A stretch of DNA of 31,529 nucleotides from Deltaproteobacteria bacterium UBA1386. Lineage in GTDB: Bacteria > Desulfobacterota > Syntrophorhabdia > Syntrophorhabdales > Syntrophorhabdaceae. Below, piece after piece: positions 30,193 through 31,529 of the stretch. The notes under the pieces were generated by a model. The model made no database searches. It was not told where the DNA came from and was given only the letters and a program-made list of their open reading frames with translations. Position numbers and translations under genes: made by a program. Within the stretch, counting starts at the first letter, position 1, and the number at the start of each line of letters is the position of its first letter. Location: assembly GCA_002305765.1 (NCBI GenBank), contig DBQU01000070.1, positions 1 through 31,529 of the forward strand, read 5' to 3'.

Positions 30193-30537
30193 ATGGATGT
30201 GAAGCGGTGCACGGTGGTTGCCGTGCTCCTTGCGGCATCCATCCTTCTATCCGGATGCGGCAAGCCGGTACCACCCGACAAGGCCGCGTACGTCGGCGAA
30301 TGGCAATCACGGGAGATGTACCTCTCCATAGCCGAAGATGGGTCCGTGAAGTACAAACGCATGAGCGGAGGCGTCTCGAAATCCCTGTCCGCGCCGCTAC
30401 GGGGCTTTGAAGGGGACAACTTCGTCGTCGGCCTTCCCTTCCTTTCGACGACATTCATCGTCGCCAGACCGCCCTATGAAGCCGACGGTCAGCGGAAGAT
30501 GATAGTGGACGGCGTTACCCTGACCCGCTTCCGGTAG
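30193..30537 (+). CDS. Small putative lipoprotein
   Basis: A 114-residue protein with a lipoprotein signal peptide: MDVKRC, a hydrophobic core and the lipobox LLSGC with C22. The mature part has VGEWQSREMYLSIAEDGSVKYKR and a run of beta strands with the ending VDGVTLTRFR. This is the layout of small lipocalin-like beta-barrel lipoproteins, but no family is assigned. GAGAGG lies 7 nt before the ATG. It is transcribed away from the mla operon and converges on the PAC2 gene, 16 bp away. Confidence 0.7.
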   Translation: MDVKRCTVVAVLLAASILLSGCGKPVPPDKAAYVGEWQSREMYLSIAEDGSVKYKRMSGGVSKSLSAPLRGFEGDNFVVGLPFLSTTFIVARPPYEADGQRKMIVDGVTLTRFR

Positions 30538-30553
30538 CGGCCCTTGGACGGCG

Positions 30554-31438
30554 TCAGGCCTTCCCTATGTTTTTTTCCATGGTCTTCCAGAAGATCTCTT
30601 CCATGTCGGAGCCAAGCTGGAGAATGCCTTCCTTCTCCATCGCCTTGACCCGCATGTCGTAGGTGTTCTCGAGCTGCGAGAGGACGTCCGCCACCTCCGG
30701 GGAGGCCTTGAGCCTCTCCGTGATTATCTCGCGCTGCCGCAGCGCCTTCTCGAACTCCTCCTTGTCGATGGGAATGTTATAGAGCGTGTTGAGGACTTCC
30801 ATCAGCCTGACCTTCCCTACGTGGTCCTCTTCCATCACGACGTACTGGGGCAGGGAAACGATAAAGACCACCGCGTCGATACCCTCCTCCGCGGCCTTTT
30901 TCGTTATCAGGTTGGCAAAGGTCGAAGGTCCCCTGTAGGTGATGGGCATGGCGCCCGCCATCCTCACATCCTGGAGCGCCTTTTCGCCCATCCCGTATCC
31001 ACTCACGAGCAACGGTCTCGTATGGGGCACCACATCGTACATGCTTCCCAGCAGGACATATTTGCTCGTCCTGAGAGCCTTAAGAAGTCTCACGACGGAC
31101 TCGACGTAGACATCGGCATTGGTATGAGGCTCCAGGAGATCGAGGAAAACAAGGTCATTCTGCCCCTGCCTCCGGGCATAGTGGACCGTCGTGTTCGGCA
31201 CGGCCAGCTCGTTTATGGCTCCCTCGATATCTATCGTAGGCCGGTACCTGGTAAAATCGTAGAACCGCCCCGGCCTCGCGAGCCGGCCCAGCTCGAAGGC
31301 CCCGAACTGATCAACCAGCTCCTTGAGGACTAGGCTCCCCACATTGTTCACGTCTATCCACGGCCGGAGCGTCGCCAGCACGTAAGGGGCATTAAGCTCC
31401 GGAACAGGATCGATAAGCTCAAAAGCGCCTGTTCTCAC
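30554..31438 (-). CDS. PAC2-family protein
   Basis: A 294-residue protein of the PAC2 (proteasome assembly chaperone-like) superfamily, whose bacterial members have no firmly known role. Family features are the start with ATLRPWIDVNNVGSLVLKEL, the DLVFLDLLEPHT strand, VLLGSMYDVVPHTRP and AEEGIDAVVFIVSLPQY. A C-terminal helical region of about 80 residues follows. It starts at GTG 31438, with GGAGG 5 nt upstream. A TTGACA at 31487-31482 (minus strand) may be a -35, but the matching -10 is weak. Bacteria with PAC2 genes generally lack a proteasome, and none is seen here. Confidence 0.85.
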   Translation of the reverse strand: MRTGAFELIDPVPELNAPYVLATLRPWIDVNNVGSLVLKELVDQFGAFELGRLARPGRFYDFTRYRPTIDIEGAINELAVPNTTVHYARRQGQNDLVFLDLLEPHTNADVYVESVVRLLKALRTSKYVLLGSMYDVVPHTRPLLVSGYGMGEKALQDVRMAGAMPITYRGPSTFANLITKKAAEEGIDAVVFIVSLPQYVVMEEDHVGKVRLMEVLNTLYNIPIDKEEFEKALRQREIITERLKASPEVADVLSQLENTYDMRVKAMEKEGILQLGSDMEEIFWKTMEKNIGKA

Positions 31439-31529
31439 GATAACCTCCGATCCTTAAAAGCTAATGCCGCCCGCGGGATTATGTCAAGGAGGAAACGACT
31501 GCTTGAAGTAGTTGGGCATGGACATACTT

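Noticed and set aside
31487..31529. Partial gene entering from the right edge on the minus strand
   Set aside because: A short open stretch ends in TGA near 31486, but only about 13 codons are visible, too few to support a call.

Overview
The window looks like chromosome from a strictly anaerobic, Gram-negative, GC-rich bacterium, most likely a deltaproteobacterium (Desulfobacterota), possibly a syntroph such as the Syntrophorhabdus/Syntrophobacter type. The reasons are a complete HdrCBA-FlxD-Flx electron-transfer cluster (known from sulfate reducers and syntrophs), TolC and Mla outer-membrane systems, a sigma-54 activator and no oxygen-linked genes. The genus assignment is inference. Gene density is high and most genes sit in tight, translationally coupled operons.

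Layout. 131-3710 (minus strand): a sigma-54 response regulator, then an FKBP peptidyl-prolyl isomerase followed by a zinc alcohol dehydrogenase. 3887-6418 (plus): a five-S1-domain RNA-binding protein followed by two tandem paralogous single-TM proteins. 6419-6840: an intergenic region with an 8-bp tandem repeat, a bidirectional terminator and nested hairpins. 6841-13641 (minus): hdrC-hdrB-hdrA-flxD and three Flx-type flavin/Fe-S subunits, a probable NAD(P)H-linked electron-bifurcating complex. 13642-14054: a regulatory region rich in TTCAC/GTGAA half-sites. 14055-21207 (plus): a coupled operon tetR-tolC-hlyD-ATPase-ATPase-permease-permease, a CecR/YbhGFSR-like exporter locus with its own outer-membrane channel and split ATPases. 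21208-21556: a 9-bp tandem repeat joined to a palindromic MITE-like element. 21557-25646: a lipoprotein, a MalY/PatB-type aminotransferase, a RelB/ParE-like toxin-antitoxin pair, a protein with two similar halves, and an unknown helical protein. 25661-29872 (minus): mlaE-mlaF-mlaD-mlaC-mlaA behind a consensus sigma-70 promoter. 30193-31438: a small lipoprotein and a convergent PAC2-family protein.

The most unusual thing seen is MlaF. Its ATPase domain is followed by about 165 residues that read as a complete but catalytically dead GGDEF (diguanylate-cyclase-like) domain, and the operon has no MlaB (STAS) gene. Second, the two exporter ATPases carry complementary defects: the first lacks the switch histidine and the second lacks a canonical signature motif. 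Both defects fall in the same composite ATP site. Third, three short tandem repeat arrays with a shared CTTGAA core begin 5-6 nt after stop codons. All functions are read from sequence motifs; no database search was possible.
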